A stretch of DNA of 64,000 nucleotides from Lateolabrax maculatus (GCA_031216445.1 CM062212.1:2233001-2297000), one strand, 5' to 3'; positions 10,361 to 24,534 are shown, numbered from the stretch's first letter. A program made the numbers and translations. Notes: a model not told the origin generated them from the sequence alone.

Positions 10361-12615
10361 GTTTCGCCAAATACATTTTTCTGTCTAGATTTTTATCACT
10401 GGCAACCTTTTACCTTTTACCTGTCCGGGAAGTAAATGCACTTGTACCACGTGGAAGTCGGGGAGGATGGTGGGCGCACAAAGCTCAAGACTTTGACACC
10501 GAAGACCGAGGTTTGTGTTTATCTGTGAACTCTGTTTGCCTCAAAATCTAATTATGCGTCTGCAGATGTAGGCTCCACACAAACGTCCACGTTTTTCTAT
10601 CAGAGTTTGAGCGAACATCTAGCAGGGCAGAGGACAATGAATCCCACTTCAAGGTGCTTAACATCTTTGCCCATCTTATCATTGTTAAATTTATCACAGT
10701 TTCCTGATTTCTTCTGCATTTTCTTTACATTGTGATTTGTTAGACGAGATGCTGCTCTCTAGTGGACACGAGTAGAAAAGATGTGCAATTCCAGCTTTAG
10801 GCTACTTAAACTCTTTGATTAAAGTTATAGAAAGTCTTCGGTAGTTTTTCGATGTTTAAGAATACAATCTCTCCCTAACTAAGTGCTTTCCGTTGCCAGT
10901 TATCATTCTTACATATTGTAGGAAAAAGGTTTTGCAGGTTTGCTCTGTGTGAACATTTTGCGATTTTGCAGCTCATTAAAAAAGTTTCTTCTGGTACTGA
11001 AGAAATATGTCAGACCTGTTCAAAAACCATTACATCTCATTTCAAAGATCGTTTAAATTGTATTTGTGTTGTGGGACCAGGTGAAGAGCCACATTCCTCC
11101 TTCAGATAGTTAAATAACACTTGATGTTCGTCTGTGGCGTACTTACTCTGCACTAAAAGACAATGACTTTACAAAATCAGGAACTCAGCCGGCTCACTGG
11201 ACCGCATCAGAGTTGGTTCCCACAGATCTCGCCTCGATACCTTCCTGCTGAAAAGGAGAAATTGCTGTGTTTTTACCTTCTGATAACATCTCTAATGAAT
11301 AGCTGCTTGTGCTGCAGGGCGCTGACAGACAGACGTAGCAGAGCCGTGAGGCAACAGTGGTGATTGTCGTGTGGACAATCAGTGATGCCATCTTAACATC
11401 GTCATCCATCATCCGTCATCGTCATCCATGTTGCCACACAGCCCGCTGACATCTTTAACCTCAAAACACTCCCATGAAAAAGCTCCGCCGGCCGACACCT
11501 TCCTCCCGCCGCCTCGTCTTTGTGTTGTCGTGAACGTTTCGCGTTGTGTCTGAGGGCGGCTGCTTGAAGGCGTGGAGCTCGTCAGAGGTCAGAGGTCTGA
11601 CTGGTGTCCTGGAATTTTGTGGGTGTGATGGTTTTTAAATGCAAATAATACACCGTAATGCACGTGAGAAGAATATCACTCAGTGCAGAATAAAAACCAT
11701 GAGTCATGGGTGTATTTAGAGAGCAGAGTCACTGTATCTGAATGGAGGTGGTTTGTATTTATTTTTTTTTGCTAAAGGGAGTGTAGTGAATATTTTTGGG
11801 AGAACAGAGGAAGGTGTTTGAACTTTTCCCTGTCCTAGAATTACATTTTCTTTTTTATTTATTCTAAGACAAAAATATTGGCTGTATTCAGACATACAGA
11901 GCGGCTGTATCTGCTCTGTTTTGTTGTTTGCCATAAATATAATATTTGGAGATATTGTTAGGAAGGTACGGGGCAGGAGAGTCCAAAGAAAATACTGATA
12001 AAGCTGCTGAGGGCATTCAGCTGATTCAGTCCCCCCCACTCCAGTAGTTTCCATACAGTCCCGGATCCTAACGGTGCTTTCAGGCATCGAACGCCTCCTC
12101 CATTGTTTTCAGTGTAAACTGGCCGGTTGTAGTTAGTGAGGGGAACGATACAGGAGCTCATTTCACTGTGTCTGACAAATCAAAATGTGCTGTGTGCTGC
12201 ACTGAAGCAACTTTTTCGGTGTGTGTGTCTGGTTAATGATTTAGTTTCCATAATACATCCCTCCTGTGCACTGTCAGAAATAAACATAAACATGTTTTTC
12301 TGAGAGTGTATGGAGGGACATCGAGGTCAAAGCTGAACCAGATAAATGTATTTAAAATGGACAGATGAGATCATAATTTTAAACATGCACTGAAATGAAC
12401 ACTTGGATTTCCCTCAAAAACTGAATCTTAAATGACGACTTCGTCAACATTCAATGTAACCAGTGAAACAATCTTTTAAATTGACCCCCCCCCAATATCC
12501 CTTCGATCAGATCTGATATTTCATTAGTTTACAGTTCTCTCATTGTGGAGTCACAAATTAAAAACGGCATTTCACCTGTGTTTACAGACTGTCTGGTTGT
12601 TAGACAGCTCAGTCG

Positions 12616-12787
12616 AAGCCTTTCTGTCGTCCAACAGCTCATGAACTCGCTGCCAATCACCAAAGATCTTTCAGCTGTGCTGTTGATGTGTTAATCCTCC
12701 CCTCAGATCTAAAGGGAGGATCTGGGCTCACACGCATCAACAAAATCTCTCACAATATTTGACCGGAGGATTAACACCGAAAGGCTT
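12616..12787. other. Nested inverted repeat (possible structured element or MITE)
   Basis: Outer arms AAGCCTTTC (12616-12624) and GAAAGGCTT (12779-12787). Inner perfect 13-bp arms GTGTTAATCCTCC (12688-12700) and GGAGGATTAACAC (12765-12777). A further CCTCCC/GGGAGG pair lies just inside the left arm. No tandem units and no other copy noticed in the window. Confidence 0.6.
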
Positions 12788-14410
12788 TTAAAATAGTTGA
12801 GCAGAGAGGGCGAGGGGGAGGCGGTTCTTCTAAAAATCTCAGGTTTCACTATAAAATGGAGGTGATAGACCTTTCCCCTCGGTACCTGAAGGCATCACGC
12901 TCCTTCCAGCCTTCAACAGTCAGTGTCTCAGCTGTTTACAGTGTAGTTTAATTCATCTGTATAGATAATTATATTTTTAAAGAAACCCAGTGAACTGCTC
13001 GGCCCTTTGTTTTGTCTTTTATCTCAGACTTTCATTTATAAAGGCTGGAAACTTTTTCCACCTGCACAGGTTTCCCCTTTAAAGGAGCAGTGAGGCGTGC
13101 CGAGCCACCGCCGCGCTCTGCTTCTCACCAGGTATGTCGCAGCTGGCCGGGACGCCATGACAGAGAAGTAACTAATTACATTTACTCCTGTTGTTGTAAT
13201 CGTGTAGCTTTGTTGTGACTATTACTTAAATACGTGGGTTTACTTCTACTTCAGTTACTTTAAGGTTTTAAATTCTCATTTATTTCATTGGTGCATCCAA
13301 TAAGTAGACAACAAATAAAATTAACTGAGCAAACTCCTCCCTTTGAAAGCCAGGAGATGTGGCTGAAAGCTCCAGAAGGTTTCCAGTAACTAAACCTTGT
13401 TTAAAGAATTCATGGCGGCAATTATTTAATCTTTCATAAACAGTAGAAAAATACAGTGTTCATGTTGAGTGTACCATGAGTGTTTGATTGACAGGTGATT
13501 TCTAAAGGTAATTCCCCCTTAAACAAATTAAATTAAGTAGAAAACCCTTTAAAAAGTACATTAAAGATGAACTGCTGGTCTCTGCCCTCTGGTAGGTTGG
13601 TAGGTGGTCTGCCATTGACTACTGCTGGCAGGGTTTCCCCTCGGTGTGACCCCGCCGTGACATCCCAGGGGTCACCAGGGGAAGGAAACAGATGTCACAG
13701 GCCTTCTTTACGAGGATCTTCATGTACAGGAGAGTCCCTCAGCTCCCGTTTAACATCGGCTGTTTGTTTTCAGAAGTTTTTCTGTTTCCGAGAGTTTGGG
13801 AGAGAAGCAGAAAGGACGAGTTCAGCATCTCAAACACACTTCCCTCCGCTTCCATGAATATGGGGGAAAATGTTTGACTCCATTTAAATATTAAGAGGCA
13901 AGTTTTGACCTCCAGCCGAGATAAAAACGCCCTTCATGCTTGAGGATTGTTTGCAATTGTTCTTCCTCAAATAGTTTTCCAGTATCCTTTCACCCACGAC
14001 AGAGATGCGTATATTTATTCCCCTTCTGTACACTCGAGAGTTGACAGAATATCTTAAAAGTATTGAATTTGTTTATGAATTTGGCCAATTAAAATGCTGA
14101 TATTACAGTATATTGAGGCAATTGATGGTCCTAAATCAGCAAATCAGCACGTGTCATTACCAACCCTGCATTTGCACTTCGAAGCACCAGAACTACACAT
14201 CTCACTCTTAAAAATAGGAAATATTATGCTGAAAGCCAAACTCAGAGATGTTTTTGAAGCTTTATTTATTTGACATCGTGCCATGAAGTCAAAAGTCACA
14301 TCAAAGTCATTTTTTTCTTTTCACTCTTTAGCTTTGAGAGAGGAAACAAACGGACGAGGAATCTCCAGAAACACGAGAAGAACAACTGGAGTTTCAGGTA
14401 AGTTAGCTGT

Positions 14411-14433
14411 CACACACACACACACACACACAC
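14411..14433. repeat. (CA)n microsatellite
   Basis: CA dinucleotide tract of about eleven units in intergenic sequence. Confidence 0.95.
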
Positions 14434-17400
14434 CGGTTATCTTGTTTTGTCGTGCCCTAACCAATCAGTAGCGAGCGATATAGAGCTGTCACTGGACGGG
14501 GGGAGGCCCTGATGACTTCTGGGAACCAGAATGTAAACAAACATGGCGTCCGAAGCGTTGTGTGACACTGGCTGTGTTGTGTTGAAAAGTGACTTTGAGC
14601 TTTCTACTTTTTCACAGTTCCACTTTGCAGCACCAATAACATCGTTCCTCTTTGTCTTCGTCATGTTTACGATGACGACCGCTCTGTCCTCCTATTGGGC
14701 AACGTCTCCGACACGTAGTAGAATTTGTCGTACTCTGCAAACAATCTGAACACACTCGTGTTTCCGTCAAGTTGAGGCCTCGGTTGTCGTCCAGGCTGAT
14801 GTCGTGTGAGTCTGAACCCGGCGCAACATGCAAACACATGAACCACAGTAGAACATTTAATTTGTGTTGCATACGAGAGCTTATCGTGTGTGTTTTTTAC
14901 TTGTTAACAGTGTGCACAGCTGTATAACAGCTGAACACTAAAACAGCAGCACGATCACCTTAAACAGCATTATTAACATCTTTAACTGTGCTGCATTCAA
15001 CCTGCGAGACAACTTTTAAACAGCAGTATTATATAAGGTAGTCACATTTCATCACTTCACATAAAGCCAGAGAAACTCTTAGAAAGTTTCCTGACAGCCA
15101 TGTTGGCACATTACAAATGGCAGCACTGTGAGAAATGTTGGGTAAATAAATGTGAGATGGACCCGCCGAAACTGAACTGAATTAATTACGTGAAAGTCAC
15201 TTTTCTCGCTTTCTTGGCGGCAAACTGAGCAGTAAAATCTGTGCAATTCATCATCAACAATCCTTTCCAGTGGATGGAATAAATGAGCGCGCACAGTCTG
15301 TCCTGAGACATTAAAGCATGCAAATAGTTCTTGATTTCTCTCAACTTTGAAAAGCTGTGCTCTCCCGATGCCACAGTCATCAGGACGAGAAGAACAATTC
15401 TGATCTCACAGTTGGGGAATGTTTGTCGGAGGGTTTGAAGTGCTGTATGATGGTACAGTGGATCTCAGGTAATCAGTATTGTGTTTTAACCACACTTGAA
15501 GTCTCTCCTGCTCTGCTTGGCTATTAATATATTGTCACCTTGATCTGAAGTCTGGAAAAACTGTAAAAATTCCTCATCTGCACCGAAGCGGCACAGTGGC
15601 ACTCATTAGCAGAAATAAAACAGATTCACGTGAGAGTGAATGCACTGTATGTCGCGCTTTGTTCTCCATTACATTCACATCCTGATAGAAAATGGCCTTA
15701 AATCAACTGTTAACAGGTGGAAACGCTGCTTGTTTGCCTTGATGACCTTACAGGGCAAAATCACTCGTGTCATTTTGTTAAAATACAATATTTCCATTAA
15801 TAAAAGACTCCTAGAAAATACGACTGCAACAGTAATCTCACAAATAATCAAGAAAATTGACAGATTATTATAAACAACTACAATAAACGACTCAGTGGTT
15901 CTCAATGTAAAAGCAAACAGCTTTAAAATGTGTATGTTTTAAAGGTCAAAATGGCTGAATTCACATTTAATCTAAAGATAATGCTGAATACTATTAAATA
16001 AACTGCACCAACAAGTTAAACATTATACCTGCATTTTGAGTTTTGAATCTCAGCTGCTCTCACATTGTTCACTTGTCTGTTTAACCTGTCTGTAATTGAT
16101 AATTTCGGCCACATTATATCTCCCTAAATACACGTTGAGCCTGTTTACGACCAGCGTCCGGCTGAACCTGACTCCTGGAGGCCCCGCAGGGTGGAGAGCA
16201 GCAGTAAAACCTCTGGTCCAACGTTAAAAGAGACGACTGATCAACAGCAGATGAGGACGAGGACGATCTGATCCAACGTTGCATGTCAGTGCTTTTAAAA
16301 AGGCGAGCGAAGCCCAGAAATACGGCGCCGTTGATCTCATAAATCAGCAGGACAGCAGCTAAACACTGAACCCGGGGTCTAATCTATGCACTGTAACTAG
16401 GAATCAAACGTACAACAGAAGTCCATCATACTTATACTAACTGCAGTCCAGGTTGAGAATAATCGCCCCAAGAGAGGAACTATACAGGGCTCAAAGTTGT
16501 GGGGCAACTTAAACGTCCTAAATGACGTTTTTCTGACAAAACATGAGGTTAAAATATAACTTGTGTTGCATTCAGGTGTTGTTGGACTGCCATCAGATGA
16601 GGCAACAACTTGGAAAGAAACAACCGCACGTTACGAATATGGAGTTTCTGCTGCAGCTCTTTAATAACTTAAAATAGTTAAACTGAGAGCATCTAAAATA
16701 AGAGATGATATCTCAACTGATTACATTATAAATCAGTCACAGCTGACAAGAAACAGTCCATCAGAAAACCCCCCATAAACATACAGCTGTCTGAGAGCAT
16801 TGTTTATTAGAGGTGTTTTTGTCCTGTTAAATCATAAGTAAAATGACCCTTTTTAAGATGTTTACCAGTTATCCTGAGCCTGAATTGAGCGCCCGAAGAT
16901 CCTCACAAATAAATCTTAAATCTCTCTGAGAAACTTAATTTTGGAGTCAGAAACTGGGAACAGAACTGAACTGGGCATAAAAGCCTCCCTAAAACTCACG
17001 TACGGTAAATTATTAAACAGCAGCCACTGGCTTCTGACCTGCTATTCAGGGCTTTGGTGTCTTGTCAATCAATCATTGACGTCACTAATCAAGCTTTTTA
17101 ATCGCCTGGACCGGATCCTCTGAGGCTGGACTCAGCACAGTGTGAGAGGGGCTGAAGAGATTCGGGGGCGCCTCTTATAGATAGATAGATAACGCTCATC
17201 AGCTTCTTTATGGTCGCTCTAAAATAAACTAAGAGCTCTGTTAGTTTCACCTTCACACACGTGAGCTGAATCACCATCGATTTTCTTTACAAGTTTGACT
17301 TGATGAGACATGTTCTGCTGGTGCCCCGAGGTCATACTTTATTTCACTTATACATTTTATTACTTCCATGTTTCAAATGGGTGGCAAGTGCAGAAAAATG

Positions 17401-18489
17401 CTGTAGAGTCAGCAGTGATCACTTAAAAAAATAATTCAGAGGCTCCATGCAATTTTCAGTTCTTTCAATCAAATTAGTACCTTCACAGTATCATATTATA
17501 TAGAAAAAGTGAAGAAAATTGCTGCAGTTTTACAGTTTCTTTACAGTCAGGAGTAAAAGTTATTGTTGGGGAAGACTCTGCAGATGGTTAAAACTTTGCA
17601 CCTCTTCTAACACGATGCAGCTCGGGTCTGTGATGGTTTATCACTGCAGACTGACTCAGTAAAAGGTTATTATCTCTGATTACTGCAGGGAAGACACTGA
17701 TTCATCAGGAATGTTAAACGTCACGTGTAAAAGTCGTTAACGACACCTCGCTGAGCTCTAATAAAAACCTTTGTGTTTCTGCGATGATGAAAAAAAGGAC
17801 ATAAAAACAACCTTCACGTTAAACTCAACCGTTGGCCCTCGGGACAGATTCGTCTGCAGATATGTTTCTTCATTTGTCAAACACATCACAGTCGTCGTAA
17901 AGAGACGTGCAGTGGAGACCACCCACCCTGCCGGTGCTGAAACAGAGTCCACAGAGGGCAGTTTCACTGTTTCCACAGGTCACTCATGTCCGACTTGTTA
18001 AATGTGTGAGCCAGGAGGAGGACGGTGCTCAAACTACAGCAGCTTGATGAAGAGATATACACTATACAGGAGATAAGAAAAGGGTTCAAATTCAAAGCTT
18101 GAGCATCTTCTTGCATGTTCGAATCAGCAGTTTAAGTTGGTTGAATTCCAAAACTGTGACTTGTGGGTCATAAATCCCCTCTGAGATGAGTTACTGCAGC
18201 TCAGGGACGCTCGGGTGTTTCGGACGGGGGGCTGGCATGTGAAAACAGCCAAGATAATCACGCCATCGCTCATGGAAAAGATCCAACCACGCAGAGAAAA
18301 TAGTCCCGCCGAGGATATTCTGACGTTCTCGAGCCACGTGACACGAGCCTGAAGTCATGGGAGAAGAAAACACTTTTTGCACTAAGTCCAGCTAAAAGAA
18401 CCCAAGTTAAGATTTTATTAAATCTGATGTTTTTTCAAAAAGCTGCAGTCACATTTCTACAAACTCCTGTTCAGACATGGATTAGAGTC

Positions 18490-18725
18490 AGGGGGGATTT
18501 TGTTGACTTTTTAAAATGCTATGTCCTGCATTTATATACATGTACATCAATTTAGTAAATAAGACTTTTTTATATATATATACACTTGCATTTATACCTG
18601 TACATAGTTTAAGGTTTAAATGTTCACGTTTACCTTTGCTCAGCTTTGCTGTCCTTGTAAGTACTGAGTCAGATTCCTTGTATGTGTTCACATACTTGAT
18701 CAATAAAACTGATTCTGATTCTGAA
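18490..18725 (+). mobile_element. Probable 3' end of a non-LTR retrotransposon
   Basis: The sequence ends CACATACTTGATCAATAAA followed by short TGATTC repeats. This is the arrangement typical of teleost LINE 3' tails (AATAAA plus a short tandem tail). No reverse-transcriptase coding remains, so it would be a 5'-truncated copy. Confidence 0.45.
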
Positions 18726-18884
18726 TCCAATTCAATCAATTTTACACCATTACTCTTACTTTTACAATTATGTAAAATTAAATAAAGTAAAATTATTTAG
18801 AACACACTTAATTCAGTTTAATTTAGTGTCCGTTAATTTCAACTGTATTAATCTCACTTGATGCAGTCGAGGCAGACGAGTGAA

Positions 18885-19110
18885 AAACAATTGAATTCAT
18901 TGATTAGTCTATTGACAGAAAAAATAATCAGTAGACAATTTTGATAATCAGTCAATCATATCAGTCGTTTCTGAAACAAAAATGCCAAAAAACCTTTTCC
19001 TGTTCCAGCTTTTGAAGTATTTGTTGCTTTTATCAGCTGTATGTCATCGTAAATTAAAAATCTTCGCTTTTTTGCTCTTGTCTGACATTTTTTAGACTGA
19101 TTGATTATCT
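18885..19110 (-). repeat. Dispersed repeat family 1, copy B
   Basis: TTCATTGATTAGTCTATTGAC, AATAATCAGTAGACAATTTTG, AAATGCCAAAAAACC and GACTGATTGATTATCTAAAAC recur in family 1 order, on the opposite strand to copy A. Confidence 0.7.
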
Positions 19111-20254
19111 AAAACACTTCACACGTTAATCTATAACTTGCATTTCATCGTGTAACCCTGTGTGGTGGAACAAAGAAATGAACCTTTTAACCTTATAAGA
19201 TCTTTGTTTAAGATCTTGGCAGTGAACTTGTTGAACATGTTTTGCGTTAAACTCAACGCTTGTTGTTTGTTGTTTGCGAGGCCTTTTTTCTCCGTCCCGA
19301 TGTAGTAAACCTGCTCCGCTGTACGTTTACCCTCTGCCCCGAGTTCAGGAGAGCGCTGGTGATGTTGGAAGCAGCCTAAACTTGACAGCGCCTTTGTGTC
19401 CAGCAGCTGCACCAGATGTAGATGGAGAGGCTGTGAAAACAAGATGGCTGCCAAACCGCCCTTGAGCTTGTTGCACCAGCGGCTGTGGTCCTCTGGGTGT
19501 GCTGGGTCCAGATCCAGAGGTGAGGGGGGGTCACAGGCAGACAGTGACAGATCTGAAGGAGGGGGACTTCTCAGCCCTGTGTTTTGTCTGCGGCGCTCTT
19601 CGTGTACGATCACGGCGGGCCGCCGGGTCTTGGTTTGACGTCGGAGGGCGGGGGTGCAGTTACAGGCCTCGGAGACCGGCGGTGCGTCGTGAGGCTGAGA
19701 TCAAAGACGACCAATCGCTTGGCTGGGCTGCTTCACTGTACACATCAGGCAGGAGTAATAACACACATGGGTGGAGCTGGCTGCATGACATCATGGTGGA
19801 ATAATGGAGATCTTTTTCTTCTTCTCTGCTGCAAAAACAACAGAGAGCAGAGCGTTTCTCAGAGGCATAAATAATGGCACAGGTTGGTTTAAATCTTTAA
19901 ACACACATGCAGCCGTCAGAGAGGCCAAACAGATAATGACGAACAGTTATTTCAAGAGGCTGCTTGTCGACATCGAGGCCCAGAAAAATAACACAAGACT
20001 GAAAGATGAAAGTTAACATGTTCAGACATTTGTCTGCGTACGAATGCAGAATCTGTAGGCAAAGGGCCGAGATTTTGGTATCGGAAGCGTTCTGGTTTCA
20101 GTTGGCAGTCCGACTAGTATTGACCAATCGTGTTTGAACAAGCTTTGTGGAGAGAAAAAGAGGAGGAACGCGTTGGCCTAAATGCGACCTCATAACCCAC
20201 AGGCTATCGTCGATTTAACTTTTTATCATCTTTTAATGTAAAAAATGTATCTGC
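19111..20254. other. Intergenic, nothing recognised
   Basis: Several overlapping ORFs of 60-160 codons occur on both strands at 19130-19870, but none shows domain resemblance, codon bias or flanking splice signals. The 19270-19700 part is GC-richer and could be a regulatory block or old insertion; I cannot decide. Confidence 0.5.
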
Positions 20255-20400
20255 GCCAAGCTGCAACCTCCAGGTCTGAAAGTGAAGCCAACGAGTGGAA
20301 GTGCCTTAAACCTGCATTGTATAGAGTTCACAAACCAGCGGGTGACGTCACGGAGGCCACGTCCACTTCTTTTATACAGGCTGTGATCTGCCGGTACATT
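20255..20400 (-). repeat. Dispersed repeat family 4, reverse copy
   Basis: CTGCAACCTCCAGGTCTGAA, GTGAAGCCAACGAGTGGAAG and TGCCTTAAACCTGCATT are the reverse complement of the right half of the element at 24.6 kb. It is followed by GGTGACGTCACGGAGGCC and TTTTATACAGGCTGTG, also typical of this teleost repeat. Confidence 0.7.
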
Positions 20401-23400
20401 AGATATTGGTAGAGATTTGCCAAAATGTCGTCTGGACCGAAAGCACCTACAGAAAGTTAGTTGCTAATTGGACTGGTAACTTTGGCCGGTGTGCGGAAGA
20501 GGAAGTGTTGGCCCGGGCATCCCCAAAATATTGGTCTTTGATCCCAGAGGCTAAATCGTTGTGATAAGATTGACATGATTGACATGTTCATTACAACTAA
20601 TGGTACAAAACTTTGACTGCCATGTTTCCTTGGTAAACTTCTACTTAAAGTATTAGCAACTTAACACCAACAGGATGTGTGGGTTTCAAGTGGAAGTAAA
20701 GTTCGGCGTGAAGTGTGGAGGGCAGCGAGTACGTACGAGAGCTGGTTTCAGAGCAGCAGAGTCGAGTAACCTGGTTTGGACTGAGCGGCCTCAGTAATGA
20801 GTGCTTTAAAACAGGAGAAAACATGTATCGTCAGTCACCACCTGCACTGCTGGAAGCTTCATTTTCAACATCTTGTGTGCAACACATACAATTTCTTTTG
20901 CCAAATATGCTTTGGAGGAATGTTATTGCTGCCTGGATTATGTTCACTGGCAACATTTATTTTCCAGAAAAAGGAAATTGTTGAGCTCTGGGGTCTAACG
21001 TAAGAACATCTGAATTTGTAGTTTCCTCTCAGATATTTAATTCAGCCTGATTTTACTAAACCAGTGATTATTTTTCTTCTCTTCGGTTTATTTAATTGAG
21101 ACAAATGTTACATGAAGAAGAAGTTAAAGAAGTTCAAGCCACTCGAAACCACAGAAAAAAAAGTGATATAGTTATGATTATATGTATCTGGTATAAATAA
21201 ATAAACACAGCAGCTGTGAGGCTACAGTTTGAGTGAACAGCCTGATGGATACCTGCATGCCCTCAGTGACAGAAATAAAGCCTCTGTGGAGTCTCTCAGT
21301 GTGAGAATTGCCTGCAGAGTGCTGCCACCTAGTGCCAGAACACGTACTTACATGGAAATGTGAGGAGGGATCTGTCTTTGTAGAGCCACAGAGATTTTAA
21401 CACTTCACACAGGGAAATACAGTGAAAAGGTCCAGAAATAACCCACATTACTCACTTATTCCCTAACTTCTTGTCTTCCTACCCTGTACTTACCCGTTTG
21501 TCCTACGAGGTAGACAATAAGAATTTTATTGATCCCATATATTAAACAATTACATTATAATTTACGGGCTGTAATCCTAAATCTGTGCCTGATTTTGTTT
21601 TGAAATCAAATCTGAAAATAATTGAAAAAGGAGGAGCATTTATTGATGATTGTCTTCCACAGTAGCCACTTAAAGCGAGAGAGACATAACTTACTGCAAT
21701 AAAAAAGAAAATGTTGATACGACACATTTAACTCCACACTTGGGCCAAATTTTGCAAAAGCACCTGCAGGAGAAGCGAGCAAACATCTTGTGAGGGCTGA
21801 GCGATATCTGTCTCCACATTCGGCCAAAGCGACCCAACTGGGAGCACTAAAATAGTTGAAAAGAAGAGCGGTCTGCGCTCCTCCCGGCCGGATCGTCCAC
21901 AGCTGAAAACACTGACTGTGTTTATGTTGGGAAAGTCTCACATCTATCATCTGTTTCGAGACACTTTGAGAGACCGTCAGTGGGCTGATGCACCAAAGAC
22001 AGACAGGCAGAGTCACTTTGGAAGCTTCTAATTTTACAGTTCATTCATTCATTCATTCTGCTCACAGAACAGTAATACTTTACACAGGAGCTGCAATGGA
22101 CTCATAAGATGGAGTAGAGACAGACGCCTGTGAGCCACATTGCAGTAGGAAAAGCTACACACTTTAAGTAAAGATTGGTCACAGCCACATTTAAAACTAA
22201 AGAAATTAATTGGTGAAATCAATTAATTTCCTTGGAGTTGCCAGCGCTAGAGGAAATAAATCGGAAAGGTTGGAGAGTCCAAAATGAAGGAAACTTACTG
22301 AGTATAACCGGCTCCACAATTAGGGATGGTTTGCAGACACTTATGGTATGGAGAACATCTGTCATATAGTATCAGGAACAATAACCCTATAACACTAAAC
22401 GCCAACTTTGCTTATAAATTATATATTTTATAGTTTAAAGCTGCAGTGCAGGAATGTTTGTGTAATTACTCTCACTGCCAGAAGGGGGAGACAAAGGTTC
22501 AGCACTTACATATAAATCTAAACACAGTGTATATACTGTATATTGTATACATGCACACTGTACATATTTATGTATATAAAGTCCCCTGTTGCATTGCAAT
22601 CGTTCCATATTTATTCCAGTATCTTTGTGTTCTTCACTATTTTCTCGTTTACAAATCTGAATCCTTTAGCTGTCAGTGTCTTTTATGATGCCACCACCGG
22701 GGGCGCCAACGTTCTTGTTTTTATTTTACACATAGTGGCTTTAATCTAAAATCTTACAGAATATATTCTGTCCGTGTGTTTCCGTTTGAAGCTGTACATG
22801 ATGTTTACAATGAGTGAAATACTCAGCTTTTTTATTCAGATGAAAAGGATTTTTGTAAACATTTACCCGAAATCCTCCCTCGAGATATTTGTTGTATTTA
22901 GAAACGCTGGGCTCTCCACTAGAATTTAAAACAGTCCACACAACATGAGTAAGTGACTGACGCTCTGGAGAGTCAGTAGCGATGAGGAGGGTAAAGTCAC
23001 TTTGAAAACATTTTCCCTTCCGATGCCTCAGCGTCTCGGTCGGCGATGAAGACGTGACGGCGGCCTGTAAGGAAAATTCTGGGTTCGTACTCGCCCGGAA
23101 CCAGACCGCAAGAGCCCAGTCATCTACACAAATATCCTCGTCTCAGACCCACATGGCGACACCTCCCACTGTATGTTTTCCTTTGGCCGCCAAGCGTACC
23201 GGGGGTGCAATACATTGCGTTTTCCCTCCGGTACTTTTTAATATATTGACTCCAAAGCTCACAAATGCAGTAACCGAGAGGAATGTTCCAGAGCCAGAGC
23301 TGGACGGCCCAACAGACCCTGACCTCAACAGACCTGATGAGGATTTTATTCCAGCTAACATCGCTGTTTCTGTCCAGTTTGTGGTTTGTGAGTTGGACCC

Positions 23401-24530
23401 AGTATACCGGAGGCATAAATACTCAGCCGTGATTAAGTAACGATCAGAGAGAAAATGTGCCGAGAAGAGTAATGAAACAACAGTGAAGGGTCCAGTTCAG
23501 TGAATACATGCAGGCCTTGTTTTTAATCATGTGGCCACGTCGATAACTTTAATTACATTAAATAATTTGGAATCCCTCAGTAGGTGACAAGAACAGGCTG
23601 CAAAGAGGCCAATCAGATCATCAATCTCCTCTTCATCCTCTTTATGGAGAGTCTGAGATTTAGACTCATGGTGACTCAGCTGAGTTTCCCATAAAACTGT
23701 GGAGGGGTGATGATGTGTTTCAACCACTGATAGTTGGATCGAATGGCGATGGCTAAACATGCTCCAGGTTTTACCTCGTCACTTGATGTGTTCATGTTTC
23801 ATGTATTTTGTTGTGTTTTATGTTCTTTAGTCTGTGTGCCTCAGTCTCTATGCTGCAAGGATAATTTCCTCTCAGGGACAAGAAAGTTAAAGTTAAGTAA
23901 TTTTTTTTGTTGCTATTCTTTCTGGAGGATTAATTGCATCTCTTGGTGTCACAGAAAAAGTGGTTGAAAACACAAGAAATGAGCATCTGTTTTGCTGCAT
24001 TTAGAATTTTTCTTTTAACTTTTTGAGTGTTGTGGATTCTTTTTTTCACTTTTTAAGGTGCATACTCAAAAGGGTTTTCTTTGGACATAATGGATCAAAT
24101 TTTTATAATACACAAGTCATTTCAGACCTGTTTGTGATGGTGTCTACACCAAAACTACCTTACAGCTCCAAGTAGTCCTTGTTTTTCTTCTGTGGCCATT
24201 TTAGAACATCTCAGGTTCAGCTCTACATTTGCCCTTTTTAAACAGAGATCGCGCAGTAATGCCGTAAAATAGACTTAGCGTTTTTTACACTGAACCAAAC
24301 AAAAAGTTCTGTTTTTCCAGAAGCAAAAAAGGCGTAAACGTGTAACACAACAGCATCGGCGTCCGGCTTTGTTCCTACCTCTACTGCCGGCTTAATGGCG
24401 GAACAACAACAGCATTCAGCAACCACACGGATTCATCTCTTCCTGTTTGAATGAGATTTTCCACCAGAAATTGGCCCATTAAAAACATAAAAAAGGGACA
24501 ATAATTTACAAAAAGAACATCCTGCTGCTC
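20401..24530. other. Gene desert segment
   Basis: No gene supported. It contains a TTCATTCATTC tract near 22042 and two motifs resembling a CTCF core (22478-22490 and 22691-22708). A short stretch at 23780-23900 ends in a polymerase-slippage-like tail (GGGACAAGAAAGTTAAAG) that could be a LINE 3' remnant. The rest is plain AT-rich sequence. Confidence 0.55.
22478..22708. promoter_or_regulatory. Two weak CTCF-like motifs
   Basis: CCAGAAGGGGGAG (22478-22490) matches the CTCF core except for one base. CACCACCGGGGGCGCC (about 22693-22708) has the G-rich half but a two-base insertion. They lie near the middle of the pax1-foxa interval. Similar motifs also occur in teleost interspersed repeats, so this is a weak call. 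Confidence 0.2.
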
Positions 24531-24534
24531 TGAA

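Larger units (their letters stand above)
10361..18480. other. Gene desert segment between pax1 and foxa
   Basis: About 8 kb without a supportable gene. ORFs are short, overlap on both strands and lack splice context or family resemblance. It contains a structured inverted repeat near 12.6-12.8 kb, a CA microsatellite at 14411-14433 and a four-unit TAGA tract near 17180. The 11.45-11.6 and 13.0-13.14 kb stretches are GC-richer. I see no RNA gene. Confidence 0.6.

Noticed and set aside
19131..19874. Cluster of overlapping 80-160 codon ORFs on both strands
   Set aside because: Mutually overlapping, no domain resemblance, no splice context; probably chance in GC-richer DNA.
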